DNA from: Lachnospiraceae bacterium
GTDB lineage: Bacteria > Bacillota_A > Clostridia > Lachnospirales > Lachnospiraceae
Assembly: GCA_017958935.1 (NCBI GenBank)
Contig: JAGDBR010000250.1
Span: forward strand, 1-5,770
Length of the DNA stretch: 5,770 nucleotides
Reading direction: 5' to 3'
Shown here piece by piece: positions 1-5,404 of the stretch; the first letter of the stretch is position 1, and the number at the start of each line of letters is the position of its first letter. The notes beneath the pieces were generated by a model. That model had not been told where the DNA came from. It ran no database searches and saw only the letters and a program-made list of their open reading frames with translations. The position numbers and the translations under genes are program-made.

Positions 1-615
1 GATCATCTCGTACATGCAGATGCCGAGCGAATAGATGTCGGAACGCTCGTCGCAGACCAGGCCCTTCGCCTGCTCCGGCGCGATGTAATGCACCGAGCCC
101 ATCGTCGCGACGTTCAGCGTGCGCGTCTCGTCCGTGATCGCGCGGGCGATGCCGAAATCGGTGACCTTCGCCTTTCCGTCGCGGGACAGGATGATGTTCT
201 GCGGCTTGATGTCGCGGTGGATGACGTGATGGGAATGCGCGGCGCGCAGGCCCACCGCGACCTGCGCGGCGATCGCCATCGTCTCGCGCGGGCTCAGTGC
301 GCCCTTCCGGCGGATATACTGTTTCAGCGTGATGCCGTCGATCAGTTCCATCGCGATGTAATACACATCGCCGACGTTCCCGACGTCGTACACGCGCACG
401 ATATTATCGCAGTCCAGGGAGGAGGTCGCCTGCCCTTCGATCTTGAACCGGCGCACGAACTCCTTGTCGTCCGAGAGCTCAGGCTTCAGGATCTTGATGG
501 CCACGGGGCGCTTTTCAAGCACGTCCTCGGCCTTGTAGACGTCCGCCATGCCGCCGGCCGCGATGTATTCGAGAATATTGTAGCGTTCCGCAAAGAGACT
601 GCCGACCTTAAGCAT
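1..615 (-). CDS. pknB: PknB/PrkC-type Ser/Thr protein kinase, N-terminal 205 residues (3' end beyond window)
   Basis: This is a eukaryotic-like (Hanks-type) kinase that phosphorylates proteins on Ser/Thr. My translation from ATG 615-613 stays open to base 1. The glycine loop is AAGGMADVYKA (19-29), the ATP-binding Lys is in VAIK (K41), and the helix-C Glu is probably E60. The catalytic loop HRDIKPQN (133-140) holds D135 and N140, and DFG starts at D153. GSVHYIAPEQA (173-183) closes an activation loop with candidate phosphoacceptors T164, T166 and T171. DERSDIYSLG follows at 189-198. HRD makes it an RD kinase, normally activated by loop phosphorylation. Family members continue with a membrane segment and extracellular PASTA repeats that sense peptidoglycan; that part lies outside the window, so PASTA architecture is inferred. 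The first glycine of the usual GxGG loop is Ala19. The gene overlaps the phosphatase stop by 8 nt, implying translational coupling to its antagonist. Confidence 0.95.
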   Translation of the reverse strand, partial: MLKVGSLFAERYNILEYIAAGGMADVYKAEDVLEKRPVAIKILKPELSDDKEFVRRFKIEGQATSSLDCDNIVRVYDVGNVGDVYYIAMELIDGITLKQYIRRKGALSPRETMAIAAQVAVGLRAAHSHHVIHRDIKPQNIILSRDGKAKVTDFGIARAITDETRTLNVATMGSVHYIAPEQAKGLVCDERSDIYSLGICMYEMI

Positions 616-1360
616 CCGCATCCTCCTCTGCCTTGTACAGAACGGCCGTGATGTTGTCCTTGCCGCCCTGCTCGTTCGCTGTATGGATCAATGACTCCAC
701 TTTCCTTTCCATCGGGAAGGTCTCGTCCAGGATGAGGTTCTTGATCATGATGTCCCGGACCATGCCCGACAGCCCGTCCGAACACAGCAGCAGGTAACTG
801 CCCCGCCGCATGCGCTGTTCGAACAGGTCGGGCTCGACTTTCGGCATCGTGCCGACCGCGCGCGTGATCACGTTCTTCGAACGCTCGTACTCTTCCGAGC
901 CGCGCTTCATCATTCCCTTTTCGACCATTTCCTCCACATAGGAGTGGTCTTTCGTGATCTGTTTGATCGTGTATTTTTTCGGATCCACGTAATAGGCGCG
1001 TGAATCCCCGATGTTCGCAATGTAAACGTCCCGGCCGACGACGGCGGCGATGACGAGCGTCGTCCCCATGCCGAAGGTGTTCATGTCGGCGGACTTCCTG
1101 AAGACCGCGTCGTTCGCCCGCAGGACCGCCTGCTCCAGCAGGTATCCGGGCATGTTGATGGGCGCCTGCTGGATATATTCCGCCACGGTGGAGATCGCGA
1201 GCGAAGACGCGACCTCTCCGTAGGAGTGACCGCCCATGCCGTCCGCGACGATCATGAAGGCGTCGAACATGCCGAAAGGCGCGGCAAGGAAGAACGAATC
1301 TTCATTGTTCGTCCTCTTCCTGCCTTTGTCTGTCTTTCCGAACGGGTTGTTCGCCGGCAT
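608..1360 (-). CDS. stp: PP2C-family Ser/Thr protein phosphatase (Stp/PrpC), partner of the adjacent kinase
   Basis: This is a 250-residue metal-dependent (PPM/PP2C) phosphatase that removes phosphate from Ser/Thr of the kinase and its substrates in the cytoplasm. It is full length for the bacterial Stp/PrpC group and has no extra domains. Motifs in order: RTNNED (16-21), VADGMGGH (38-45, metal ligands D40/G41), FGMGTTL (97-102), IGDSRAYY (117-124), DHSYVEEMVEKGMM (138-151, flap region), ITRAVG (165-170), CSDGLSGMV (193-201, D195) and GGKDNIT (232-238, D235). All expected metal-binding aspartates are present, so it should be active. The start at 1360 is chosen because AGGAAGG lies 5 nt upstream and the family begins just before the K-T-D-x-G motif. 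A Met 34 codons further upstream lies inside rlmN and adds non-family sequence. It starts 13 nt after the rlmN stop and overlaps pknB by 8 nt. Confidence 0.96.
   Translation of the reverse strand: MPANNPFGKTDKGRKRTNNEDSFFLAAPFGMFDAFMIVADGMGGHSYGEVASSLAISTVAEYIQQAPINMPGYLLEQAVLRANDAVFRKSADMNTFGMGTTLVIAAVVGRDVYIANIGDSRAYYVDPKKYTIKQITKDHSYVEEMVEKGMMKRGSEEYERSKNVITRAVGTMPKVEPDLFEQRMRRGSYLLLCSDGLSGMVRDIMIKNLILDETFPMERKVESLIHTANEQGGKDNITAVLYKAEEDADA
622..627 (-). promoter_or_regulatory. Shine-Dalgarno of pknB inside the stp 3' end
   Basis: The minus strand reads AGGAGG followed by six bases and ATG (615-613). This perfect anti-16S match lies within the last codons of the phosphatase gene (the Glu-Glu-Asp region). 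It fixes the kinase start at 615 and suggests that the kinase is well translated even though its start sits inside the upstream gene. Confidence 0.85.
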
Positions 1361-1365
1361 CGAAT

Positions 1366-1372
1366 CCTTCCT
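1366..1372 (-). promoter_or_regulatory. Shine-Dalgarno of stp, just after the rlmN stop
   Basis: The minus strand reads TGAGAGGAAGGATTCG and then ATG. TGA is the rlmN stop (1376-1374), and AGGAAGG sits 5 nt before the phosphatase start at 1360. This supports the short start over the in-frame Met at 1462. Confidence 0.8.
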
Positions 1373-1373
1373 C

Positions 1374-2444
1374 TCAGGTCTCTTTTCCGGGACCGGGATC
1401 CTGCCCCTTCGCGGGGCCTTCCTGCTGGACGCGGCGCCGCAGCTGCCCGCAAGCGCCGTCAATATCCGAGCCTAATTCTCTCCTAATTGTAGCATTTATT
1501 CCGTATTTCGCAAGCGTTTTTTGGAACGCGGAAAGCGCGGAAGCAAGCGGTCTTTCGAAGCCGCGCTCGGCGACCGGGTTCACCGGGATCAGGTTCACGT
1601 GCGCGTTCCTGCCCGCGAGCAGACGGCCGAGTTTCGCGGCTTCCTCCTGCGTGTCGTTCACACCGCGGACGACCGAATACTCGTACGTCACGCGCCGCCC
1701 CGTCCGCTCGAAATAGCGGTCGCAGGCCGCCAGCACTTCCGAAAGCGCGTAGCGGTTCGCGACAGGCATCAGCTTCCGGCGCGTCTCATCGTCCGCGGCG
1801 TGCAGCGACAGGGCGAGCGTCAGCGGGATGTTCTCCTCTGCCAGCTTCAGGATGCCCTCCGGCAGCCCGCAGGTCGACAGCGTGATGTTCCGGGCGCTGA
1901 AGTCCCTGCCCCGCGCGTCCGTGACGATGCGCAGGAACGATACGACGTTGTCATAGTTGTCGAGCGGTTCTCCCGCCCCCATCAGGACCAGGTGGTTCAC
2001 GGTCTCTTTCGTGTCCGCCTCGATGCCGTAAAGCTGTCCGAGGATCTCGGAAGGCGTGAGGGACCTGACGAGCCCGTCCAGCGTGGACGCGCAGAACCGG
2101 CATCCCATCCGGCAGCCGACCTGGGTCGATACGCACACGGTGTTCCCGTGGCGGTAGCGCATCAGGACCGACTCGATCAGATTGCCGTCCGGCAGCAGGA
2201 ACAGGTATTTCCGCGTGCCGTCGAGTTTCGATTCCTGCACGCGCTCGATCGTCGGCGCCGGCAGACTGTACGCTTCCTCCAGCTTTTCACGCAGGGCCTT
2301 CGGCACGTTCGTCATGAGGCCGAACGACGGAACGCGCTCTTTGTGAAGCCACGAAAAGACCTGGGACGCGCGGTACTTCGGCTCGCCGAGCGAACGCATC
2401 TCTTCTTCGATCTCTTCGTAACGGAGCGACCTCAAGTCCGTCAT
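1374..2444 (-). CDS. rlmN: Dual-specificity 23S rRNA/tRNA adenine C2-methyltransferase RlmN (radical SAM)
   Basis: RlmN methylates C2 of A2503 in 23S rRNA and of A37 in some tRNAs, using two SAM molecules and a 4Fe-4S cluster; this supports decoding fidelity and peptidyl-transferase function. The 356-residue protein has the N-terminal helical domain (KYRASQVFSWLHKERV, 23-38), then VCVSTQVGCRMGCRFCAS with cluster cysteines C111, C115 and C118. The catalytic C104 lies seven residues before the cluster, as in E. coli C118/C125. MGAGEPLDNYDNV (155-167) is the SAM-binding GEP motif, followed by LSLHAADDETR (212-222) and VNLIPVNP (283-290). GSDIDGACGQL (325-335) carries C331, the Cys that is methylated during catalysis. 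All essential residues are present. The start at 2444 matches the family N-terminus; the Met 48 codons upstream lies within rsmB. It begins 10 nt after the rsmB stop. Its 3' end carries the AT-rich promoter-like patch. Confidence 0.97.
   Translation of the reverse strand: MTDLRSLRYEEIEEEMRSLGEPKYRASQVFSWLHKERVPSFGLMTNVPKALREKLEEAYSLPAPTIERVQESKLDGTRKYLFLLPDGNLIESVLMRYRHGNTVCVSTQVGCRMGCRFCASTLDGLVRSLTPSEILGQLYGIEADTKETVNHLVLMGAGEPLDNYDNVVSFLRIVTDARGRDFSARNITLSTCGLPEGILKLAEENIPLTLALSLHAADDETRRKLMPVANRYALSEVLAACDRYFERTGRRVTYEYSVVRGVNDTQEEAAKLGRLLAGRNAHVNLIPVNPVAERGFERPLASALSAFQKTLAKYGINATIRRELGSDIDGACGQLRRRVQQEGPAKGQDPGPGKET
1471..1488 (-). repeat. direct repeat AATTAGG x2 with 11-bp period over the -10/+1 region
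   Basis: The minus strand shows AATTAGG twice (1488-1482 and 1477-1471), separated by AGAG, with an 11-bp period, about one helical turn. The copies fall in different reading phases of rlmN, so the repeat is not explained by a repeated amino-acid motif. The upstream copy overlaps the candidate -10 hexamer. Tandem half-sites on one helix face suit a dimeric regulator, for instance an OmpR-family response regulator. The regulator identity is speculative. Confidence 0.45.
1486..1513 (-). promoter_or_regulatory. candidate internal sigma-A promoter upstream of stp-pknB
   Basis: Reading the minus strand there is TTGCGA (1513-1508, 4/6 to TTGACA), a 16-bp spacer ending TGC (extended -10 TGn), and TACAAT (1491-1486, 5/6 to TATAAT). 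An A6 tract (plus-strand T6 at 1517-1522) sits just upstream of the -35 and resembles an UP element. The expected start near 1479 gives a leader of about 119 nt before stp. The site lies in the coding sequence of rlmN, where the codons switch to AT-rich forms (ATA, AAT, ACA, ATT, AGG, AGA, TTA) while the protein stays conserved. That switch argues for a DNA-level constraint. It is inferred from sequence only. Confidence 0.5.
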
Positions 2445-2454
2445 GTCCCGTCTG

Positions 2455-3864
2455 TTACCCTTTCCTGAAAATGCGCGCCATGTAAAAGCCGCGCATGTCG
2501 TCGATGCCCGGAAGGCACGTCCGTTCGAAGACGAGTTCCAGGTCGTCATGCAGTTCAAGCAGGCGCCGTACCTGCGCCCCGTTCTCACCTGGGTTCAGCG
2601 TGCAGGTCGAGTACGCCAGCGTGCCGCCCTTCCGGACATACGGAAGGACGTTGTCGAGGATCCTGCGCTGCAGGTCTTCCAGTTCCGACAGATACCGGTC
2701 GTCCAGATGCAGCTGGATGTCCGGCTTCTCACCGATGATCCCGATGCCCGAGCACGGCACGTCGGCAATGACGAGGTCAAAGGCGCCGTTGAATTCCGGA
2801 CACGCCTCTTCAGCGTCCTGCACCCGCGTTTCGATGAACGGCAGGCCGAGGCGCTCCTTGTTCTCCTCGATCTTCCGAAGCTTCGCTGCGCTGACGTCGC
2901 AGGCGACGAACCGGTAACTGCGGCCGGCCAGCGTTTTCAGCTGCTGGGCCGTGCACCGGCGCAGATCCGCGCCGGCCGCGTGCGCGCCGTTCGGATCGTC
3001 CGCCTTTCTGAGCGCGTTTTTGGCCCGATACAGGGCTTCGTCCGCCAGACGGACCGTTTTCCCGCCGGGCGCCGCGCAGACGTCCAAAACGGCCAAATAA
3101 GCGTTCTCAGGCCGTTCTGTGATCAGATCCGCGACCATGTCCCCCGCCAGGACGGAACTGACGTCCTGGACGTAGAACAGACCGTTCTGAAAAGCCTCTG
3201 TTTTCGTCAGTTCCCGGACGCCGCTCAGTTCGTACACGTTCCGTACGTCCTCACGCCTTTTTGCCGTGATCCCGTCGTGCGCAAGGCTCTCCAGGAAAGC
3301 CTTCTCGCCGCCCTTGGAGATCATCCGCCGGACGACGAGCGGCCGTCCGGGTGATAGGATCCCGGCCGCGACCGTCTGATACGTGTCCGGATACCAGGCC
3401 TTCAGTTTCTTCCAGAGCCAGGGACTCACGCCGGCGCGCTCCGACTTCGACAGTCCGGCAAGCAGCGCGTCCCGTTCTTCGTCGGCGCGGCGCAGGACCG
3501 AATTGACCAGCCCCTTCAGCCCGCCAAGACCGGTCCGCTCCGTCAGCCGCACGTATTCGTTGACGGCGGCGTAGTTTTCGGTCCGCATGTAATACAACTC
3601 ATAGAGCCCCATGTACAGGATCGTCAGCAGCGCAGGCTTCTGCTTTTCGGGCGGCTTTTTCAGCAGCTTCGCAAGCAGCGCGTCCAGCGTCACCTTCCGT
3701 TCAAGGACGCCCTTCGCCAGATGCCGGAGGAACCCGCGGTCTTCCGGCTTCATCGCGGCGATCCGCTCTTCCTGCGCGGCAAAGGCCTCGTTCAGCAGCT
3801 TTCCCTCGGTCAGGACCGCCGTCAGGATGCGGTATGCGGTTTTCCGTACCGGAGCTTCAGTCAT
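2455..3864 (-). CDS. rsmB: 16S rRNA (cytosine-967-C5)-methyltransferase RsmB
   Basis: RsmB uses SAM to methylate C967 of 16S rRNA. The 469-residue protein has an N-terminal NusB-like RNA-binding domain (about 1-130; VNEYVRLTERTGLGGLKGLV, 101-120) and a Rossmann methyltransferase domain. Motif I is VLDVCAAPGGKT (259-270), the acidic SAM-ribose strand is ACDVSAAKLRKI (321-332), motif IV is DVPCSGIG (368-375, C371), PDIQ follows at 381-384, and motif VI is YSTCTLNPGEN (418-428). C421 is the expected nucleophile and C371 the release cysteine. The C-terminus GFYMARIFRKG is typical. It is oddly long between motif I and the acidic strand (about 277-316), where most RsmB proteins have a short linker. 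The start at 3864 overlaps the fmt stop by 8 nt. The ribosome-binding site is weak (GGGTGA about 10 nt upstream), so translation probably depends on ribosomes finishing fmt. Confidence 0.96.
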   Translation of the reverse strand: MTEAPVRKTAYRILTAVLTEGKLLNEAFAAQEERIAAMKPEDRGFLRHLAKGVLERKVTLDALLAKLLKKPPEKQKPALLTILYMGLYELYYMRTENYAAVNEYVRLTERTGLGGLKGLVNSVLRRADEERDALLAGLSKSERAGVSPWLWKKLKAWYPDTYQTVAAGILSPGRPLVVRRMISKGGEKAFLESLAHDGITAKRREDVRNVYELSGVRELTKTEAFQNGLFYVQDVSSVLAGDMVADLITERPENAYLAVLDVCAAPGGKTVRLADEALYRAKNALRKADDPNGAHAAGADLRRCTAQQLKTLAGRSYRFVACDVSAAKLRKIEENKERLGLPFIETRVQDAEEACPEFNGAFDLVIADVPCSGIGIIGEKPDIQLHLDDRYLSELEDLQRRILDNVLPYVRKGGTLAYSTCTLNPGENGAQVRRLLELHDDLELVFERTCLPGIDDMRGFYMARIFRKG

Positions 3865-4789
3865 TCAGCGTTTCACCCGCATGGACCGGATAACCGCGCA
3901 GGAACGCGTCCGCATCCATCCATTTTTTGCCCTCCGGCTGCACCGAGAGAAGACGCAGCGCGTCCTTCCCGCAGCAGACCGTGAAGGCCTTCTTCGTCAC
4001 ATCGACGACCGTGCCGGGACAAGCGTCCCCTTCGTACGGAACGACTTCGGCCTTCCGTACCTTCAGCATCTTCCCGTTCCGGAAGCAGTAGGCTGCCGGC
4101 CATGAATAGAACGCACGGATCTTCCGCTCCAGCACGGCGGCGTCTTCCGTAAAGTCGAGTTTCCCCATCGCCTTGTCGAGCATTCTCGCGTAAGGCGTCG
4201 GCGAATCGCCCTGCGGCACCGGGCACAGCGTCCCCGCCTCGGCTTCGTCCAGGACGTCCAGCAAGGCCGGGCCGCCGAGGACCGAAAGCTTTTCGAACAG
4301 CGATTCCCCGGTCTCGTCCGGGGCGATCTCACATTCCACGGTCTTCAGGATATCGCCGGTGTCGAGCCCCGCGTCCATCTGCATGATCGTCACGCCGGTC
4401 TTCTCCTCGCCGCACAGCAGCGCCCACTGGATCGGGGCCGCGCCGCGGTATTTCGGAAGCAGCGAAGCGTGTACGTTGATGCAGCCGTAACGCGGGACCG
4501 AAAGGACGTTGTCCCGCAGGATCACGCCGTAAGCGACGACGACGATCACGTCGGGCCGCAGCGCGCGGATCTCGTCGGCACGCTCCTGCTTCTTCAGCGA
4601 TTTCGGCTGGAAGACCGGGATCCCCTGCGACAGCGCATAGGTCTTTACCGGGGAAAAAACAAGTTTCTTCCCCCGTCCCTGTTCCCTGTCCGGCTGTGTA
4701 TAGACGCCGACGACTTCATGCTTCGATTCCGCCAGCGCTTTTAAGGTGGGGACCGCGAAATCCGGCGTCCCCATGAACACGATCCTCAT
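3857..4789 (-). CDS. fmt: Methionyl-tRNA formyltransferase
   Basis: Fmt transfers formyl from 10-formyl-THF to Met-tRNAfMet to allow translation initiation. The 310-residue product is full length. It starts MRIVFMGTPDFAVPTL, with TQPDREQGRGKK (31-42) forming the tRNA-contacting loop region. The catalytic triad equivalents are N105 and H107 in GCINVHASLLP, then RGAAPIQ (115-121) and D143 in MDAGLDTGD (138-146). The C-terminal OB-like domain begins near 205 (DKAMGKLDF; IRAFYSWPAAYC at 224-235). The start is set at 4789 because the family begins MRIVFMGTPDF. An in-frame Met 59 codons upstream (4966) would add a Lys/Arg-rich segment that is only the def gene read in another frame. GGGAAGGG lies about 11 nt upstream, a loose spacing. 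The gene begins 25 nt after the def stop and ends in an 8-nt overlap with rsmB. Confidence 0.97.
   Translation of the reverse strand: MRIVFMGTPDFAVPTLKALAESKHEVVGVYTQPDREQGRGKKLVFSPVKTYALSQGIPVFQPKSLKKQERADEIRALRPDVIVVVAYGVILRDNVLSVPRYGCINVHASLLPKYRGAAPIQWALLCGEEKTGVTIMQMDAGLDTGDILKTVECEIAPDETGESLFEKLSVLGGPALLDVLDEAEAGTLCPVPQGDSPTPYARMLDKAMGKLDFTEDAAVLERKIRAFYSWPAAYCFRNGKMLKVRKAEVVPYEGDACPGTVVDVTKKAFTVCCGKDALRLLSVQPEGKKWMDADAFLRGYPVHAGETLND
4650..4673 (-). other. 10-bp mRNA hairpin inside fmt
   Basis: In the transcript, GGGGAAGAAA pairs with UUUUUUCCCC around a CUUG loop: ten consecutive pairs, one of them G-U. It lies over codons 40-47 of fmt, which encode a conserved basic loop. No U-tract follows the stem, so it is not an intrinsic terminator. 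It may be a pause, stability or processing element, or a coincidence of Lys-Lys and Val-Phe codons. Confidence 0.4.
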
Positions 4790-4814
4790 GAAAGCATCAT
4801 CCCTTCCCGGAGCG

Positions 4815-5393
4815 TCAGTTCTCCTTCGCTTCTTCCTGTGCTTCGCCCTGCGCTTCTTCCTGCGCCTTGCGGGCTTCCTCGATGCGGCGGTCCAGCTCTT
4901 CGTTCGTGATGATCTCGCCCTCGACCTTCTGCGTGTACATGATGCCGTCCAGGTGATCGCACTCATGGCAGATCGCGCGCGCCAGCAGGCCCTCGCCCGT
5001 CAGCGTATAGCGTTCGCCGTCCAGCGCCGTGTATTCCACCGTGACCTTCTCCGGCCGCGTCACGACGCCGCTCATGCCCGTATAGGACAGGCAGCCCTCG
5101 TAACCCGTCTGTTCGCCTTCCGTCTCCCGGATGACCGGATTGATCATCACGAAACGCAGCGCGTCCTCTTCCTTCGGTTCTTCGCCGGGTTCCGGCTCCG
5201 GCGTGCAGTCGATGACGACAAGCCGCTTCAGGATGCCGACCTGCGGGGCGGCAAGGCCCACGCCTCCGGTCTCGTACATCGTCTCGAACATGTCGTCGAC
5301 AAGCTGTTCGATGCGCGGCGTGATCAGCCGCACCGGCTTGCATTTCTTCGTCAATACTTCGTCGCCGAGCTGGCGGATGTTCAGAATAGCCAT
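4815..5393 (-). CDS. def: Peptide deformylase
   Basis: Def removes the N-formyl group from nascent proteins using an Fe2+ (or Zn2+) ion, completing the cycle begun by the neighbouring fmt. The 192-residue protein has motif 1 GVGLAAPQVG (44-53), motif 2 EGCLS (99-103, metal ligand C101) and motif 3 HECDHLDG (143-150; ligands H143 and H147, general acid/base E144). The usual Gln before motif 3 is Cys142, a variant I associate with clostridial deformylases. Two parts depart from the core: a Pro/Glu-rich insert CTPEPEPGEEPKEEDA (63-78) before the INP strand, and a charged tail after about residue 165 ending in an AQEEA repeat. The start at 5393 follows TAAGGAG with 4-nt spacing. The tail is probably solvent exposed and could contact the ribosome, as the C-terminal helix of E. 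coli Def does; that is inference. Confidence 0.97.
   Translation of the reverse strand: MAILNIRQLGDEVLTKKCKPVRLITPRIEQLVDDMFETMYETGGVGLAAPQVGILKRLVVIDCTPEPEPGEEPKEEDALRFVMINPVIRETEGEQTGYEGCLSYTGMSGVVTRPEKVTVEYTALDGERYTLTGEGLLARAICHECDHLDGIMYTQKVEGEIITNEELDRRIEEARKAQEEAQGEAQEEAKEN
4827..4865 (-). repeat. 24-bp-period repeat coding the Def acidic tail
   Basis: A 15-bp unit (plus strand CGCTTCTTCCTGTGC at 4827-4841 and CGCTTCTTCCTGCGC at 4851-4865, one mismatch) recurs with a 24-bp period. It encodes an eight-residue repeat, AQEEAQGE then AQEEAKEN, at the C-terminus of the deformylase. Such in-frame low-complexity DNA can expand or contract by slippage. Confidence 0.6.
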
Positions 5394-5397
5394 GATT

Positions 5398-5404
5398 CTC
5401 CTTA
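5398..5404 (-). promoter_or_regulatory. Shine-Dalgarno of def overlapping the priA stop codon
   Basis: The minus strand reads TAAGGAGAATCATG. The TAA is the priA stop (5404-5402), and its bases are also the first three of the TAAGGAG ribosome-binding site, four bases before the def ATG. Termination of priA and initiation of def therefore occur at the same spot. Confidence 0.85.

Noticed and set aside
577..582. Second TACAAT on the minus strand, near the pknB start, as a promoter
   Set aside because: No -35-like hexamer lies 16-18 bp upstream and there is no extended -10 TG; it simply encodes the normal kinase Y-N residues.
88..651. Plus-strand open frame (187 codons) opposite pknB
   Set aside because: It is antisense to a kinase domain with every catalytic motif present; no independent support.
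1378..1395. Possible terminator hairpin (GGTC...GACC) at the end of rlmN
   Set aside because: Only four stem pairs with a ten-base loop and no U-tract; transcription must continue into stp, whose SD follows directly.
1361..1462. N-terminal extension of the phosphatase into rlmN
   Set aside because: It has non-family Arg/Pro-rich sequence and no SD, while an AGGAAGG site sits just before the Met at 1360.
1521..2468. Long plus-strand open frame (315 codons) opposite rlmN
   Set aside because: It is a shadow of GC-rich codon structure: rich in Arg, Val, Asp and Gln, without recognisable motifs, and fully antisense to a clear radical-SAM gene.
2445..2588. N-terminal extension of RlmN from an upstream in-frame Met
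   Set aside because: It lies inside the rsmB coding sequence including its conserved C-terminus; homologues start near MTDLRSL.
2443..3354. Plus-strand open frame (303 codons) opposite rsmB
   Set aside because: Same reason: antisense to intact methyltransferase motifs, with no family resemblance or ribosome-binding context.
4790..4966. N-terminal extension of Fmt rich in Lys/Arg
   Set aside because: It is the def 3' end read in another frame; the family starts at MRIVFMGTPDF, and the def stop is upstream of that codon.
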